In this document: positions 35,301 through 42,256 of the stretch, piece after piece
How positions within the stretch are numbered: the first letter of the stretch is position 1
How the letters are laid out: every line of letters starts with the position of its first letter
DNA from: SIG673 sp045653945
GTDB lineage: Bacteria; Bacillota; Clostridia; Oscillospirales; CAG-272
Assembly (NCBI GenBank): GCA_045653945.1
Contig: JAZOML010000033.1
Coordinates: 1-64,000, forward strand
Direction of reading: 5' to 3'
Length of the DNA: 64,000 bases
The notes under the pieces: generated by a model
The model's database searches: none
Told to the model about the DNA's origin: nothing
The model's input: only the letters and a program-made list of their open reading frames with translations
Translations under genes and position numbers: made by a program

Positions 35301-35891
35301 ATGGAAAAGCTAAAGATACCTTACCCTGTCATCGTAGAGGGTAAGCACGATAAAATAAAGCTGCAAACGGTTATTGATACCGAAATTTTCGTTACCGATG
35401 GCTTTGGAATTTTCCGCCAAAGCGAAAAAACCGCGCTTGTACGTGCGCTTTGTAAAAAAAGTAAGATTATCATACTTACCGATAGCGATGGCGGTGGAAG
35501 AGTTATAAGAAATTTCTTTAACTCGGTGCTTGATAAGGATAGAATTATACACCTGTATATCCCACAAATCAAAGGCAAGGAAAAACGCAAGACAGCACCC
35601 TCAAAAGAAGGCACACTTGGTGTTGAGGGTATGGAAGCAAAGCTGCTTTATGAGCTTTTTTTACCGTTTGCGGGTGGGATTGAAAATGGAAATAAGATGC
35701 CCGTAACTAAGGCAGAACTCTACGAAATGGGACTTTGCGGTAGAGAGGGAAGCGCTATAAAACGAGCCGAATTTGCCCGTTACCTTGGCTTTCCTGCGGA
35801 TATGACGGCCCCCGCCTTGCTTTCGGCGGTTAATATACTTTATGGAAAAACAGAGCTTGAAAAAATTTACGCTGAATTTTTATCAAAATGA
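35301..35891 (+). CDS. rnmV: Ribonuclease M5 (5S rRNA maturation)
   Basis: This Toprim-domain nuclease trims 5S rRNA precursors in Bacillota. Toprim motifs are IVEGKHDKIKL at about 11-21 (catalytic Glu) and ILTDSDGGGR at about 57-66 (the DxD pair). KTAPSKEGTLGVEGM follows at about 97. The C-terminal DUF4093 domain at about 130-196 is the one usually joined to RNase M5. It has 196 residues and starts with ATG 1 base after trmD. That placement after trmD is less common than the usual linkage with ksgA. Confidence 0.88.
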   Translation: MEKLKIPYPVIVEGKHDKIKLQTVIDTEIFVTDGFGIFRQSEKTALVRALCKKSKIIILTDSDGGGRVIRNFFNSVLDKDRIIHLYIPQIKGKEKRKTAPSKEGTLGVEGMEAKLLYELFLPFAGGIENGNKMPVTKAELYEMGLCGREGSAIKRAEFARYLGFPADMTAPALLSAVNILYGKTELEKIYAEFLSK

Positions 35892-35950
35892 CGTAAACAA
35901 AGGGGAAATACGATTTTTTTAAAAAAAGAAAAGAAAATTTGTTTTTCCCC

Positions 35951-35979
35951 TTGACAAAAGTAAAAAGTTGTGCTATTAT
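35951..35979 (+). promoter_or_regulatory. Promoter for tRNA-Arg(ACG)
   Basis: TTGACA (35951-35956), 17-base spacer, TATTAT (35974-35979), ending 18 bases before the tRNA. Confidence 0.85.
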
Positions 35980-35997
35980 ATATAAGCACGAAAAAAT

Positions 35998-36074
<77 letters not shown>

Positions 36075-36078
36075 AAAC

Positions 36079-36109
36079 AAAAAAAGCAGGTCAAAGACCT
36101 GCTTTTTTT
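36079..36109 (+). terminator. Terminator of tRNA-Arg(ACG)
   Basis: AAAAAAGCAGGTC pairs with GACCTGCTTTTTT around an AAA loop, with T-tract. Confidence 0.92.
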
Positions 36110-36214
36110 GTTTTCGTGTCCTCAGTTAACACGAAAACCCACGCAAAGCGAAAGCTTTGCTAAGGTTTTGTGTTTGAAATGTTGAAAATTTAAAGAAATG
36201 TTGGCGCAAAACAA

Positions 36215-36251
36215 GGGTTCAGAGTCCCGCAGGTCGAATGACCTGCTTTTT
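36215..36251 (+). pseudogene. tRNA-like relic with second terminator copy
   Basis: GGGTTCAGAGTCCCGC (36215-36230) resembles the T-arm GGGTTCGAGTCCCGC of the upstream tRNA-Arg. It runs directly into GCAGGTC-GAAT-GACCTGC plus T-tract, a near copy of that tRNA's terminator. The rest of a tRNA is missing. It is probably the remains of a duplicated or disrupted tRNA unit. The rest of the 35892-36292 gap holds no ORF; a further terminator-like hairpin (GAGGC/GCCTC plus T) lies at 36275-36294, just inside the XRE gene end. Confidence 0.5.
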
Positions 36252-36292
36252 GATTTGCTATACTTCATAAAAAAGAGGCAACCGCCTCTTTT

Positions 36293-36496
36293 TCATTTAT
36301 CTGAAAGTCCTATAAAATAGTCAGCACTGACACCGTAAAAGCGACAAAGCTTTTTTAAATCATCAATTTTTAATTCCGCACGCCCCTCTTCAATATGACT
36401 GTACCCTTGCTGAGATTTATTTATCACCTTTGCCACCTCACGTTGCTTTAAATCTCTATCCTCACGCAGCGCTCTCATCCGCTCTCTGTAATTCAT
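36293..36496 (-). CDS. XRE-family HTH repressor
   Basis: This is a 67-residue single-domain DNA-binding protein of the Cro/C1 type. The helix-turn-helix reads LKQREVAKVINKSQQGYSHIEEGR, shown here in two parts: LKQREVAKVINKSQ at about 17-30 and QGYSHIEEGRAEL after it. The ending RFYGVSADYFIGLSD is typical. AAAGGTG precedes the ATG at 36496; the GTG at 36505 overlaps that site. Five copies of TGAGTAT in both orientations crowd its upstream region, so it very likely represses itself and the divergent transcript. It lies alone between tRNA relics and an IMPase operon. Confidence 0.88.
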   Translation of the reverse strand: MNYRERMRALREDRDLKQREVAKVINKSQQGYSHIEEGRAELKIDDLKKLCRFYGVSADYFIGLSDK

Positions 36497-36497
36497 T

Positions 36498-36578
36498 ATA
36501 CTCACCTTTTTATCTCATTTGATAAAATTTTATCATACTCACGAATTGAGTATTGACAAATACTCAAAGATTGAGTAT
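36498..36578. promoter_or_regulatory. Cluster of five TGAGTAT operator-like sites
   Basis: Copies are at 36498-36504 (inverted), 36535-36541 (inverted), 36547-36553 (direct), 36560-36566 (inverted) and 36572-36578 (direct). The pairs form palindromic half-sites that overlap the -35 and -10 of the rightward promoter. They also flank a leftward promoter, minus-strand TTGTCA (36558-36553) with TATGAT 16 bases on. They are likely targets of the adjacent XRE protein. Confidence 0.7.
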
Positions 36579-36581
36579 AAT
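36553..36581 (+). promoter_or_regulatory. Consensus promoter of the small RNA
   Basis: TTGACA (36553-36558), 17-base spacer, TATAAT (36576-36581). The next annotated plus-strand gene is over 4 kb away, so the product is the short transcript below. Confidence 0.85.
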
Positions 36582-36587
36582 ATAGGT

Positions 36588-36676
36588 AGTTGAGAGCTTA
36601 AACGGAAATGACAGTGTTATTTTATCAGCAAAGAACTTCAACTAAAAAACGCTTGCAAGCCTGCAAGCGTTTTTTA
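36588..36676 (+). ncRNA. Candidate small RNA under XRE control
   Basis: The predicted start is near 36588 and transcription ends at the terminator at 36644-36675, giving about 90 nt. The first six bases AGTTGA (36588-36593) pair with TCAACT (36638-36643) directly before the terminator stem, closing the molecule. The interior (GAGCTTAAACGG and onward) is single-stranded or weakly paired. A short ORF from ATG 36609 runs through the terminator and lacks a strong ribosome site, so an RNA product is favoured. It resembles no RNA family I know. Confidence 0.5.
36644..36675. terminator. Terminator shared by the small RNA and the IMPase operon
   Basis: AAAAAACGCTTGCA (36644-36657) pairs with TGCAAGCGTTTTTT (36662-36675) around AGCC. 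It is symmetric and can work on both strands. Confidence 0.9.
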
Positions 36677-36677
36677 T

Positions 36678-37463
36678 TTACATATATTTTCTAACGATTT
36701 CAAGTAGCTCCGGATAAGCCACGGGGTTTCCCGCAATAACGGGCATCGGCTTTTCAAAGCTTAGCTCGTTTCCTTGCATATCGGTAATAACACCGCCCGC
36801 CTCCTTGATAAGAAGCATACCTGCGGCATAGTCCCAGGGTGAGAGCTGAATTTCAAAAAAGAGGTCATATCTACCTGCCGCAATGCCCGAAAGGTCGATT
36901 GTTGCCGAGCCGCACCGCCTTAAATCCGCACACTTAAAGAGTATTTCGGTAGCCATTTGCATTGTTTTTTCACCGTTTTGTATCTTGGTGTAGGGTGAAG
37001 TACCAAACGCAACAACCGACTCGCTCATAGTTCTTTTGGAAACGGAAATTTTTTTGCCGTTACAAAACGCACCCAACCCCTTTTCCGCATAGAAAAGCTC
37101 GTTTGTATACGGGTTGTAGATAATTCCTAGGACAGACTCGCCATACTTAAGCATAGCAACGGAAATAGCGCTCAGATGTAAATCGTGAATAAAATTGGTT
37201 GTTCCGTCAATTGGGTCTATTATAAAGCAATATTCCTGATTTAAAACCGCTAAGTCGTTTTCCTTTTCCTCGGAGAAAAACTCCGCCTCTGGATATATCT
37301 TTTTTATCCCGTCAATCAAAAATGCTTGTATCTTAATGTCATATTCGGTAACAAAATTTGCAGTCCCGCCCTTTTCGGTGATTTCCTCTACACCGTTAAC
37401 GGACAGCATAATTTTTCCTGCCTCTTTTATAAGAGCTATAAGAGAGGATACCTTGTTATTCAT
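36678..37463 (-). CDS. Inositol monophosphatase-family phosphatase
   Basis: This is a Mg2+-dependent sugar-phosphate phosphatase of the SuhB/IMPase fold. Metal-site motifs are FSEEKEND at about 63-70 (the EE pair), DPIDGTTNFIHDL at about 83-95 and SPWDYAAGMLLIKEAGG at about 206-222. The substrate may be inositol phosphate, 3'-phosphoadenosine phosphate or another small phosphate. The ATG at 37463 overlaps the upstream gene end by 8 bases and has AAGGAAG ahead; the ATG at 37481 has no site. Last gene of a three-gene operon. Confidence 0.9.
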   Translation of the reverse strand: MNNKVSSLIALIKEAGKIMLSVNGVEEITEKGGTANFVTEYDIKIQAFLIDGIKKIYPEAEFFSEEKENDLAVLNQEYCFIIDPIDGTTNFIHDLHLSAISVAMLKYGESVLGIIYNPYTNELFYAEKGLGAFCNGKKISVSKRTMSESVVAFGTSPYTKIQNGEKTMQMATEILFKCADLRRCGSATIDLSGIAAGRYDLFFEIQLSPWDYAAGMLLIKEAGGVITDMQGNELSFEKPMPVIAGNPVAYPELLEIVRKYM

Positions 37464-38361
37464 CGTAATCTTCCTTGTCATTTTTATTTTTTCTTTTTTT
37501 GAATTTGTGATATATAAATGTTATGAAATCCTCAAGTTTTCTTAGTAAAAAGAGCAAAAAAACCTTGATTTTGCCGAAAACAAAGCCAATTCCTTTACCT
37601 ATCCAACCGAAAAATTTACCGATATATGAGGCAGGATTGCGCTCTGGGTGTTTTTCAAAATATTTGCCAAGCAGCTTTGATAAAACAACAAATAGAATAA
37701 ATCCTACAATAATTGAGCAAATGATAAGTATTATAAAGAAAGTGGTTGTGTTGGTAAAATCGGTATTGATATTTTCGGCTTCGGCATAGTTTGCGGCGTA
37801 CTCGTTTTCGCTTACGTCAAGCAAGATACTTTCACAGTTAAGGAAGGCATCGTGCCCGATAGAGGTAACACTTGCAGGAATTTTAAGACTACCAAGCATA
37901 GAACAGTTTTTAAAGCAATCGTCTCCGATGCTGATAAGTCCATTTGGGAGATTTACGGTTGTCAGGATTTTGCAATCGTAAAAGCACTCGTCGGGGAGCG
38001 CTTCAATTACACCGTTAAAGGTTACCTTTGTGAGGTTTTCGCAGTTGCGAAACGCCGCCTTTCCAATGGTGGTAACAGTGCTCGGTATGATTACGGAGTT
38101 GACGTATCTATTGCTTTGGAACGCCGATTCCGCTATTGCTAAAACAGGAATACCGTCAATATTTGTAGAAATCGTATATGATAACATTTCGGTTTCGTAC
38201 CCGATTACGGTATAATAAGTTTCATCATCGCTTAAACGATACGTTACACCGTTTCGTATAGGGTCCTGACCGTCTCTTACGGCAAGGCAAACGATTGAAA
38301 ACGATGCTAAAACGCAAATTATAATCAGAATTGAAGTGAAAAAACGAATACTTTTTTTCAT
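37456..38361 (-). CDS. Leucine-rich-repeat membrane protein (BspA-like repeats)
   Basis: An N-terminal signal sequence or membrane helix is seen at about 5-27. LRR_5/BspA-type repeats occupy about 75-185 (units such as IGKAAFRNCENLTKVTF, IGDDCFKNCSMLGSLKI and IGHDAFLNCESI). A transmembrane segment follows at about 206-232, and then a strongly basic tail rich in Lys and Phe. The repeats should lie outside the membrane and the tail inside. BspA-like repeats often bind proteins or host surfaces, but this short membrane form is not assigned. Overlap with the IMPase gene indicates coupling. Confidence 0.82.
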   Translation of the reverse strand: MKKSIRFFTSILIIICVLASFSIVCLAVRDGQDPIRNGVTYRLSDDETYYTVIGYETEMLSYTISTNIDGIPVLAIAESAFQSNRYVNSVIIPSTVTTIGKAAFRNCENLTKVTFNGVIEALPDECFYDCKILTTVNLPNGLISIGDDCFKNCSMLGSLKIPASVTSIGHDAFLNCESILLDVSENEYAANYAEAENINTDFTNTTTFFIILIICSIIVGFILFVVLSKLLGKYFEKHPERNPASYIGKFFGWIGKGIGFVFGKIKVFLLFLLRKLEDFITFIYHKFKKRKNKNDKEDYDE

Positions 38362-38363
38362 AT

Positions 38364-38660
38364 TTATTTCTTCCCGTCCTCGACGTCATCGCCGTCATCG
38401 TTGTCATTCTCGTTATCGGTATCAGCTTCGTCGCCGTTGGCACCGCTTTCGTCTTTTTCTTCAAATTTTTTACCTGTTGCGTGCTCGTAAACCTGCTTGG
38501 TTTCACCTGCAAGCGCAGCAACAAGCTCTTCATCAGTCATAGCACTGTAACGTGCGGAATTTCTCGCCTTTATTTCTTCAAGCTCCACAAGCTCATCACG
38601 GTACATTTGAATTATTTTCTCAAGCTCCTCGTCGGAAATCTTCTTTTTCTTCTTTGCCAT
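38364..38660 (-). CDS. Small hypothetical protein with basic head and acidic tail
   Basis: This 98-residue protein begins MAKKKKK. Its helical middle at about 8-60 has SDEELEKIIQMYRDELVELE and MTDEELVAAL. It ends in a run of Asp, Glu, Asn and Gly. No signal or membrane span is seen. It ends 2 bases before the LRR gene and is read from a clear promoter, so it is very probably real and the first gene of the operon. Function unknown. Confidence 0.68.
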   Translation of the reverse strand: MAKKKKKISDEELEKIIQMYRDELVELEEIKARNSARYSAMTDEELVAALAGETKQVYEHATGKKFEEKDESGANGDEADTDNENDNDDGDDVEDGKK

Positions 38661-38692
38661 ATCACATTTTCCTCGTAAATGTATTTTAATAT

Positions 38693-38721
38693 ATTATAGC
38701 ATAAATGTATGCAAAATGCAA
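38693..38721 (-). promoter_or_regulatory. Promoter of the 38660-36678 operon
   Basis: On the minus strand TTGCAT (38721-38716), 17-base spacer ending TGC, then TATAAT (38698-38693), an extended -10. Confidence 0.78.
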
Positions 38722-38742
38722 TAGGCAATAATTTTTCCAATG

Positions 38743-38780
38743 ATAACAAAAAGACACCCAATCGGGTGTCTTTTTGTTAT
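38743..38780. terminator. Strong hairpin after the tRNA-Ser relic
   Basis: A 17-base perfect stem (38743-38759 with 38764-38780) around AATC with A/T tracts. On the minus strand it directly follows the CCA end of the relic, as the terminator at 38915 follows the intact tRNA-Ser. Confidence 0.88.
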
Positions 38781-38819
38781 TGGCGGAGAGGGAGGGATGC
38801 GCTTGCGCCCTCGAACCTG
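38781..38819 (-). pseudogene. tRNA-Ser 3'-end relic
   Basis: On the minus strand it reads GGTTCGA, then a 12-base insert GGGCGCAAGCGC, then ATCCCTCCCTCTCCGCCA. Apart from the insert this matches the T-arm, acceptor strand and CCA of the intact tRNA-Ser at 38952. The D-arm and anticodon arm are missing. Upstream (38820-38914) lie two inverted repeats: GCTTCACG/CGTGAAGC and GTAAAAT/ATTTTAC, with no ORF. Confidence 0.6.
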
Positions 38820-38914
38820 CTTCACGGGGATATCTAGTGCGAACAAATTCGGCGTGAAGCTTTAGTAAAATCCGCCTTGCGTATTTTACCGGTTCTTTAT
38901 CCGTTACTTTCGAG

Positions 38915-38952
38915 AATAAACAAAGCACCCCGATTGGGGTTCTTTGTTTATT
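38915..38952. terminator. Terminator of tRNA-Ser(GGA)
   Basis: The arms 38915-38931 and 38936-38952 pair with a single mismatch around GATT. On the minus strand the hairpin abuts the tRNA 3' end. Confidence 0.88.
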
Positions 38953-39043
38953 GGCGGAGAGAGAGGGATTCGAACCCTCGGTCGGGTATTAGCCGACACA
39001 CGATTTCCAATCGTGCGCCTTAGACCAGCTCAGCCATCTCTCC
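38952..39043 (-). tRNA. tRNA-Ser, anticodon GGA
   Basis: This is a class II tRNA of 92 nt with CCA encoded. The acceptor is GGAGAGA/TCTCTCC, the anticodon stem is CACGATT-GGA-AATCGTG, and the long variable arm is TGTCGGCTAATACCCGACC. The T-arm is GAGGGTTCGAATCCCTC. It reads TCC and TCT codons. Confidence 0.97.
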
Positions 39044-39077
39044 ATTTATTAAATTTGCGTTCTCAAAACGCTTAGAT

Positions 39078-39107
39078 ATTATAACACAAGTTTATAGCAT
39101 TTGTCAA
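39078..39107 (-). promoter_or_regulatory. Promoter for tRNA-Ser
   Basis: On the minus strand TTGACA (39107-39102), 18-base spacer, TATAAT (39083-39078). A small GCGTT/AACGC hairpin lies between it and the tRNA. Confidence 0.85.
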
Positions 39108-39137
39108 TAGGTAAATAAAAAAAAGTTGAATAAATTT

Positions 39138-39167
39138 AAAAAGCAGGTGCTTTCGCATCTGCTTTTT
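39138..39167 (-). terminator. Terminator of the proC-DUF624 operon
   Basis: AAAAAGCAGATGC and GCACCTGCTTTTT (minus strand) pair around GAAA with one mismatch. Confidence 0.88.
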
Positions 39168-39172
39168 AGTAA

Positions 39173-40168
39173 TTATTGAACGTCGTCGTTGAAAATTGGC
39201 GCTTCCTCAATAGGTGCGTCTTGAGTTTTAGGCTCTTCGTCAGCATACGGGTCAACCATAAGCTGTTTAATTTTAGGCCAAGAAACGTAGCTTCCGATAT
39301 AGGCGCAGTATCCGTATAGGAACACTATCGGGATGATAAGTCCGAGCGGTGTAATAAATTTAAGCAAATACCAGTCAATAACAATGAGTGCTACAATTCC
39401 AAAAAATCCGAGTGCATTTCGTTTCATTGCAACGCCTGCAAAGATAAAAGCGTTTTTTATTACCTTGAATAGTGAAAGGTCAAAGGTAATTATCAGCGTG
39501 TAGATATAGAATCTCATCAGGCAGTATAGGAAGGCAATGAAAAGAAGCAGGTAGAAAAAGAAGGAGTAGTTTGGAAGGTTCATATAATAAATAAGCAGAC
39601 CGTATCCAATCATAAACATAAAGACAAGGTCGAGAATACCCATTATAAAGCCTTGGCGCAGGTTTCTTTTTATTGCGTAGAAGAAGTCGTGGAAGAAGAA
39701 AATCGGGTCCCCCTTGACAAGGTTACGAAGGATGTAGGTTGTTCCGATATTCGTAAATCCCCAGGTAAGCAAAAGCAGGAGCGAAAGCCAAAACATTGTA
39801 GTAGAGGCTGTGGTTTGGACCGACATTTCGCTTGGCGCACCGTGTATACCGTAAAGTGCGGCTGTTAGCGGGTTTGCGCTATCCTTAACTATTCCGAAGA
39901 GGTTGGGGAATATAGAGGATGAGGGGTTTGGTATGCTTGTTGTGAGCAACCCCGAAATTGCGAGGAGTAAAAAGAAAATAGGGAAGTTTCCGAAGAGGAA
40001 AACAAGGTTTACCGAAACGATGCTTCCCATATGCCACCACGAGAGCTTAAAGAAATTTTTGAAATTTCTTTCAAGGGTGTCCTGCTTTGAAACGCCCTTA
40101 CCTGAGAGGGGATTGCGGTGGAACAAATTATATAAGCTTGGTCCTTTTTTATTGTTCGATTTTGCCAT
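39173..40168 (-). CDS. DUF624 (YesL-like) membrane protein
   Basis: This 331-residue polytopic protein has about six hydrophobic segments. The cytosolic head contains NFFKLSWWHMG at about 37-47 and the loop LVKGDPIFFFHDFFYAIKRN at about 149-168, both typical of the DUF624/YesL family. The tail is acidic and polar. Family members often lie near carbohydrate transport genes and have no known activity. Here it is 18 bases downstream of proC in the same operon, with AAGG before the ATG. Confidence 0.83.
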   Translation of the reverse strand: MAKSNNKKGPSLYNLFHRNPLSGKGVSKQDTLERNFKNFFKLSWWHMGSIVSVNLVFLFGNFPIFFLLLAISGLLTTSIPNPSSSIFPNLFGIVKDSANPLTAALYGIHGAPSEMSVQTTASTTMFWLSLLLLLTWGFTNIGTTYILRNLVKGDPIFFFHDFFYAIKRNLRQGFIMGILDLVFMFMIGYGLLIYYMNLPNYSFFFYLLLFIAFLYCLMRFYIYTLIITFDLSLFKVIKNAFIFAGVAMKRNALGFFGIVALIVIDWYLLKFITPLGLIIPIVFLYGYCAYIGSYVSWPKIKQLMVDPYADEEPKTQDAPIEEAPIFNDDVQ

Positions 40169-40186
40169 TTTAAAGCTAACCTTTCT

Positions 40187-40984
40187 TTATTTATCAAGCT
40201 CGGCGGAAAGCTCCTCCGCCCTTGCGGTACAAGCCTTCATTGCGTTTGAAATGATACCGTCAAGCCCGTTTTCGTAAAATACGTTCATTGCTCTTTCGGT
40301 TGTGCCGTTTGGCGAGGTAACCATTTTTACAAGCTCGGCAGGAGTTTTGTCTGTGCTCATAATCATATCAGCCGACCCCTTCACCATTTCACAAATTGCA
40401 GAGGTGAGCTCGGGGCAATCCATACCCTGCGCCACTGCCTCTTTTATCATACAGTCGATAATGTAGTAAATATATGCAGGAGCGCTAGACGTCGCAGCAA
40501 TAACAGCGTTCATTTTATCCTCAGGAAGCTCGAAGATCTTTCCGCACGAGGCAAACGCATTTTTTATTGTTTCAAAATCGCTATCGCTTACAAGAGTATT
40601 TCTTGAAAGTGCAGTAACCCCCTTTCCAATAAGAAGGGGAGTGTTTGGCATTGTGCGTATAATCGCAACCTCCTTGCCAAGCGCCTTACAAATTGAGGAA
40701 ATTTTTACACCTGCCGCAATAGATATGAAAACCTTATTATCAAGACAAACATCGCTTTCTTTGATTTGTGAGAGTACGTCTTTAAAATTTTGCGGCTTTA
40801 TTGCAAGGAAAATATAATCGGCGACCTCAACTGCTTTAGCTGAGGAGGGGGCGATAGCAACCGTATTTCCGAATTTTTCATACTGTACTGTGTTTGTATC
40901 GTAAACAGTTATATCGGCATCCTTCATACCGCCGATTATCGCATACGCCATATTTCCTGCGCCTATAAACGAAAAGCGTTTCAT
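40187..40984 (-). CDS. proC: Pyrroline-5-carboxylate reductase
   Basis: This enzyme catalyses the last step of proline synthesis, reducing pyrroline-5-carboxylate with NAD(P)H. The Rossmann motif is FIGAGNMAYAIIGG at about 5-18. AIKPQNFKDVL and the MPNTPLLIGKGVTAL segment at about 120 follow. The C-terminal dimer domain has SSAPAYIYYIIDCMIKEAV at about 165 and SPNGTTERAM at about 228. The length of 265 is normal. GGAG lies 8 bases before the ATG. Confidence 0.95.
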   Translation of the reverse strand: MKRFSFIGAGNMAYAIIGGMKDADITVYDTNTVQYEKFGNTVAIAPSSAKAVEVADYIFLAIKPQNFKDVLSQIKESDVCLDNKVFISIAAGVKISSICKALGKEVAIIRTMPNTPLLIGKGVTALSRNTLVSDSDFETIKNAFASCGKIFELPEDKMNAVIAATSSAPAYIYYIIDCMIKEAVAQGMDCPELTSAICEMVKGSADMIMSTDKTPAELVKMVTSPNGTTERAMNVFYENGLDGIISNAMKACTARAEELSAELDK

Positions 40985-41015
40985 TTTTCTATCTCCATTG
41001 ATATAATATATATTT

Positions 41016-41044
41016 ATAATATCATTTAATTTTTAATAATTCAA
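41016..41044 (-). promoter_or_regulatory. Promoter for proC
   Basis: On the minus strand TTGAAT (41044-41039), 17-base spacer, TATTAT (41021-41016). Confidence 0.65.
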
Positions 41045-41137
41045 CAAGTAACCTAAAATTTTACAATTTACTAACTTATCGGCGGTAAAAAAATAATATA
41101 ATATTTATAAAGAAAGCCTAGCAGGAGGGAGAGTACA

Positions 41138-41764
41138 GTGCTAACCGAATATTTTAAAAGGTATACCGAAATTAAAACGGCTCGTCTTACTTTTCGCCGT
41201 CTTAAGGTAGAGGACGCCTCCGATATGTATGAATATGCCAGTCGTCCCGAAACCACTGAGCACCTTCTTTGGCGTCCGCATACCGACGTTTCATTTACCG
41301 CACTGCTTCTTAAAAATTTACAAAGACAGTATGCAGACGGAGAGTTTTTTGATTTTGCTGTAATTTGGAATGAAAACGGCAAAATGATAGGGACGTCCGG
41401 CTTTACCGCATATGAGCCAAAGGATAGAACTGCGGAAATCGGCTACGTGCTTAACCCCAATTATCACGGGCGTGGGATTGCTACGGAGTGCCTTTCGGTA
41501 ATGATGGATTTTGCGTTCACAAGGCTTAACGTCGATAGAGTGGAGTGTAGATACCTTGTCGGAAATGATGCCTCGCTTCGTGTAATGCAAAAGTGCGGTA
41601 TGACCCACGAGGGCATAAAGGGGCAATATTATGTTAAGGGTAAATATCGTGATTACGGTGCGTGTGCCATATCAAAGGAAGAATACTTTGGTATGAAAAA
41701 AGAGATAAAATATGAGGTAAAACTCGGCAGAGGACTGCTTTACCGACTTTTTCATAAAAATTAA
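41138..41764 (+). CDS. GNAT-family N-acetyltransferase (RimJ/RimL type)
   Basis: This is an acetyl-CoA-dependent acetyltransferase. ETARL-type opening is seen as IKTARLTFRRLKVEDASDM, and the core includes AEIGYVLNPNYHGRGIATECL at about 100-120, where the acetyl-CoA pyrophosphate loop sits. NDASLRVMQKCGMTHEG follows at about 146. RimJ/RimL enzymes acetylate protein N-termini, but many relatives act on small molecules, so the substrate is open. It starts with GTG at 41138, 9 bases after a strong GGAGG. About 35 basic residues follow the domain at the C-terminus. Confidence 0.87.
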   Translation: MLTEYFKRYTEIKTARLTFRRLKVEDASDMYEYASRPETTEHLLWRPHTDVSFTALLLKNLQRQYADGEFFDFAVIWNENGKMIGTSGFTAYEPKDRTAEIGYVLNPNYHGRGIATECLSVMMDFAFTRLNVDRVECRYLVGNDASLRVMQKCGMTHEGIKGQYYVKGKYRDYGACAISKEEYFGMKKEIKYEVKLGRGLLYRLFHKN

Positions 41765-41774
41765 CAAATTAGCA

Positions 41775-41803
41775 TTGAATTAACATAGTAAAAAGCATAC
41801 AAT
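41775..41803 (+). promoter_or_regulatory. Promoter for yajC
   Basis: TTGAAT (41775-41780), 17-base spacer, TACAAT (41798-41803). The predicted start near 41810 excludes the upstream ATG at 41808 as the yajC start. Confidence 0.72.
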
Positions 41804-41837
41804 AATAATGATAAATAAAAAAGGAATGGTAACAAAA

Positions 41838-42167
41838 ATGTATAACGTATTTCTTGAAGGTACAACAGCACCGGCAGACAGCGGTATGGGTTCTCTTATT
41901 ATGATGGGTGTAATGGTCGCTCTTCTTATCGGCTTTATGGTATTTTCTTCCCGTAGATCCAAAAAGGAAAAGCGTCAGTATGAGGATATGCTTCAAAATC
42001 TCGCAGTTGGTGACGAGGTAACAACAATCGGCGGAATCATCGGAAGAATCGTTTCTATAAAGGGCGAAACAGTTCTTATCGAAACCGGACGCGACAGGGT
42101 AAAAATCAGATTTCTCCGCAGCGCAATAAAGAGCGTTGACGTTAAGGCAGAGGACGCAGCAAACTAA
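41838..42167 (+). CDS. yajC: Preprotein translocase accessory subunit YajC
   Basis: This is a single-span membrane protein associated with SecDF. A hydrophobic segment at about 14-36 (LIMMGVMVALLIGFMVF) is followed by SRRSKKEKRQYEDMLQNLAVGDEV and TTIGGIIGRIVSIKGETVLIE, the family signature. The start is set at ATG 41838, 12 bases after AAGGA and downstream of the predicted transcription start. Upstream in-frame ATGs at 41808 and 41826 are less likely. secD and secF are not adjacent here. Confidence 0.9.
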   Translation: MYNVFLEGTTAPADSGMGSLIMMGVMVALLIGFMVFSSRRSKKEKRQYEDMLQNLAVGDEVTTIGGIIGRIVSIKGETVLIETGRDRVKIRFLRSAIKSVDVKAEDAAN

Positions 42168-42180
42168 TAATAAAATTAAA

Positions 42181-42256
42181 TCAGCCTCATATTTTTTCCT
42201 TTTCCCGCATACATTTCAATAAAAAGAAAATGTGGGGATGCAAAATATGAGGCTGA
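42181..42256 (+). promoter_or_regulatory. Long hairpin enclosing the start site of the YrzE-like gene
   Basis: TCAGCCTCATATTTT (42181-42195) is a perfect 15-base inverted repeat of AAAATATGAGGCTGA (42242-42256). The right arm contains the ATG at 42247 and the next codons. The ribosome site TGGGG (42233-42237) is in the loop, near a smaller inner ACATTT/AAATGT stem. Folding would hide the start codon. It could also reduce read-through from yajC. Confidence 0.6.

Noticed and set aside
36609..36698. Short ORF from ATG 36609 downstream of the XRE-controlled promoter
   Set aside because: It reads through the terminator hairpin and beyond, with no strong ribosome site; kept only as an alternative to the small RNA.
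41808..41837. Earlier in-frame ATGs for yajC at 41808 and 41826
   Set aside because: The first precedes the predicted transcription start and the second is directly on the AAGGA site.
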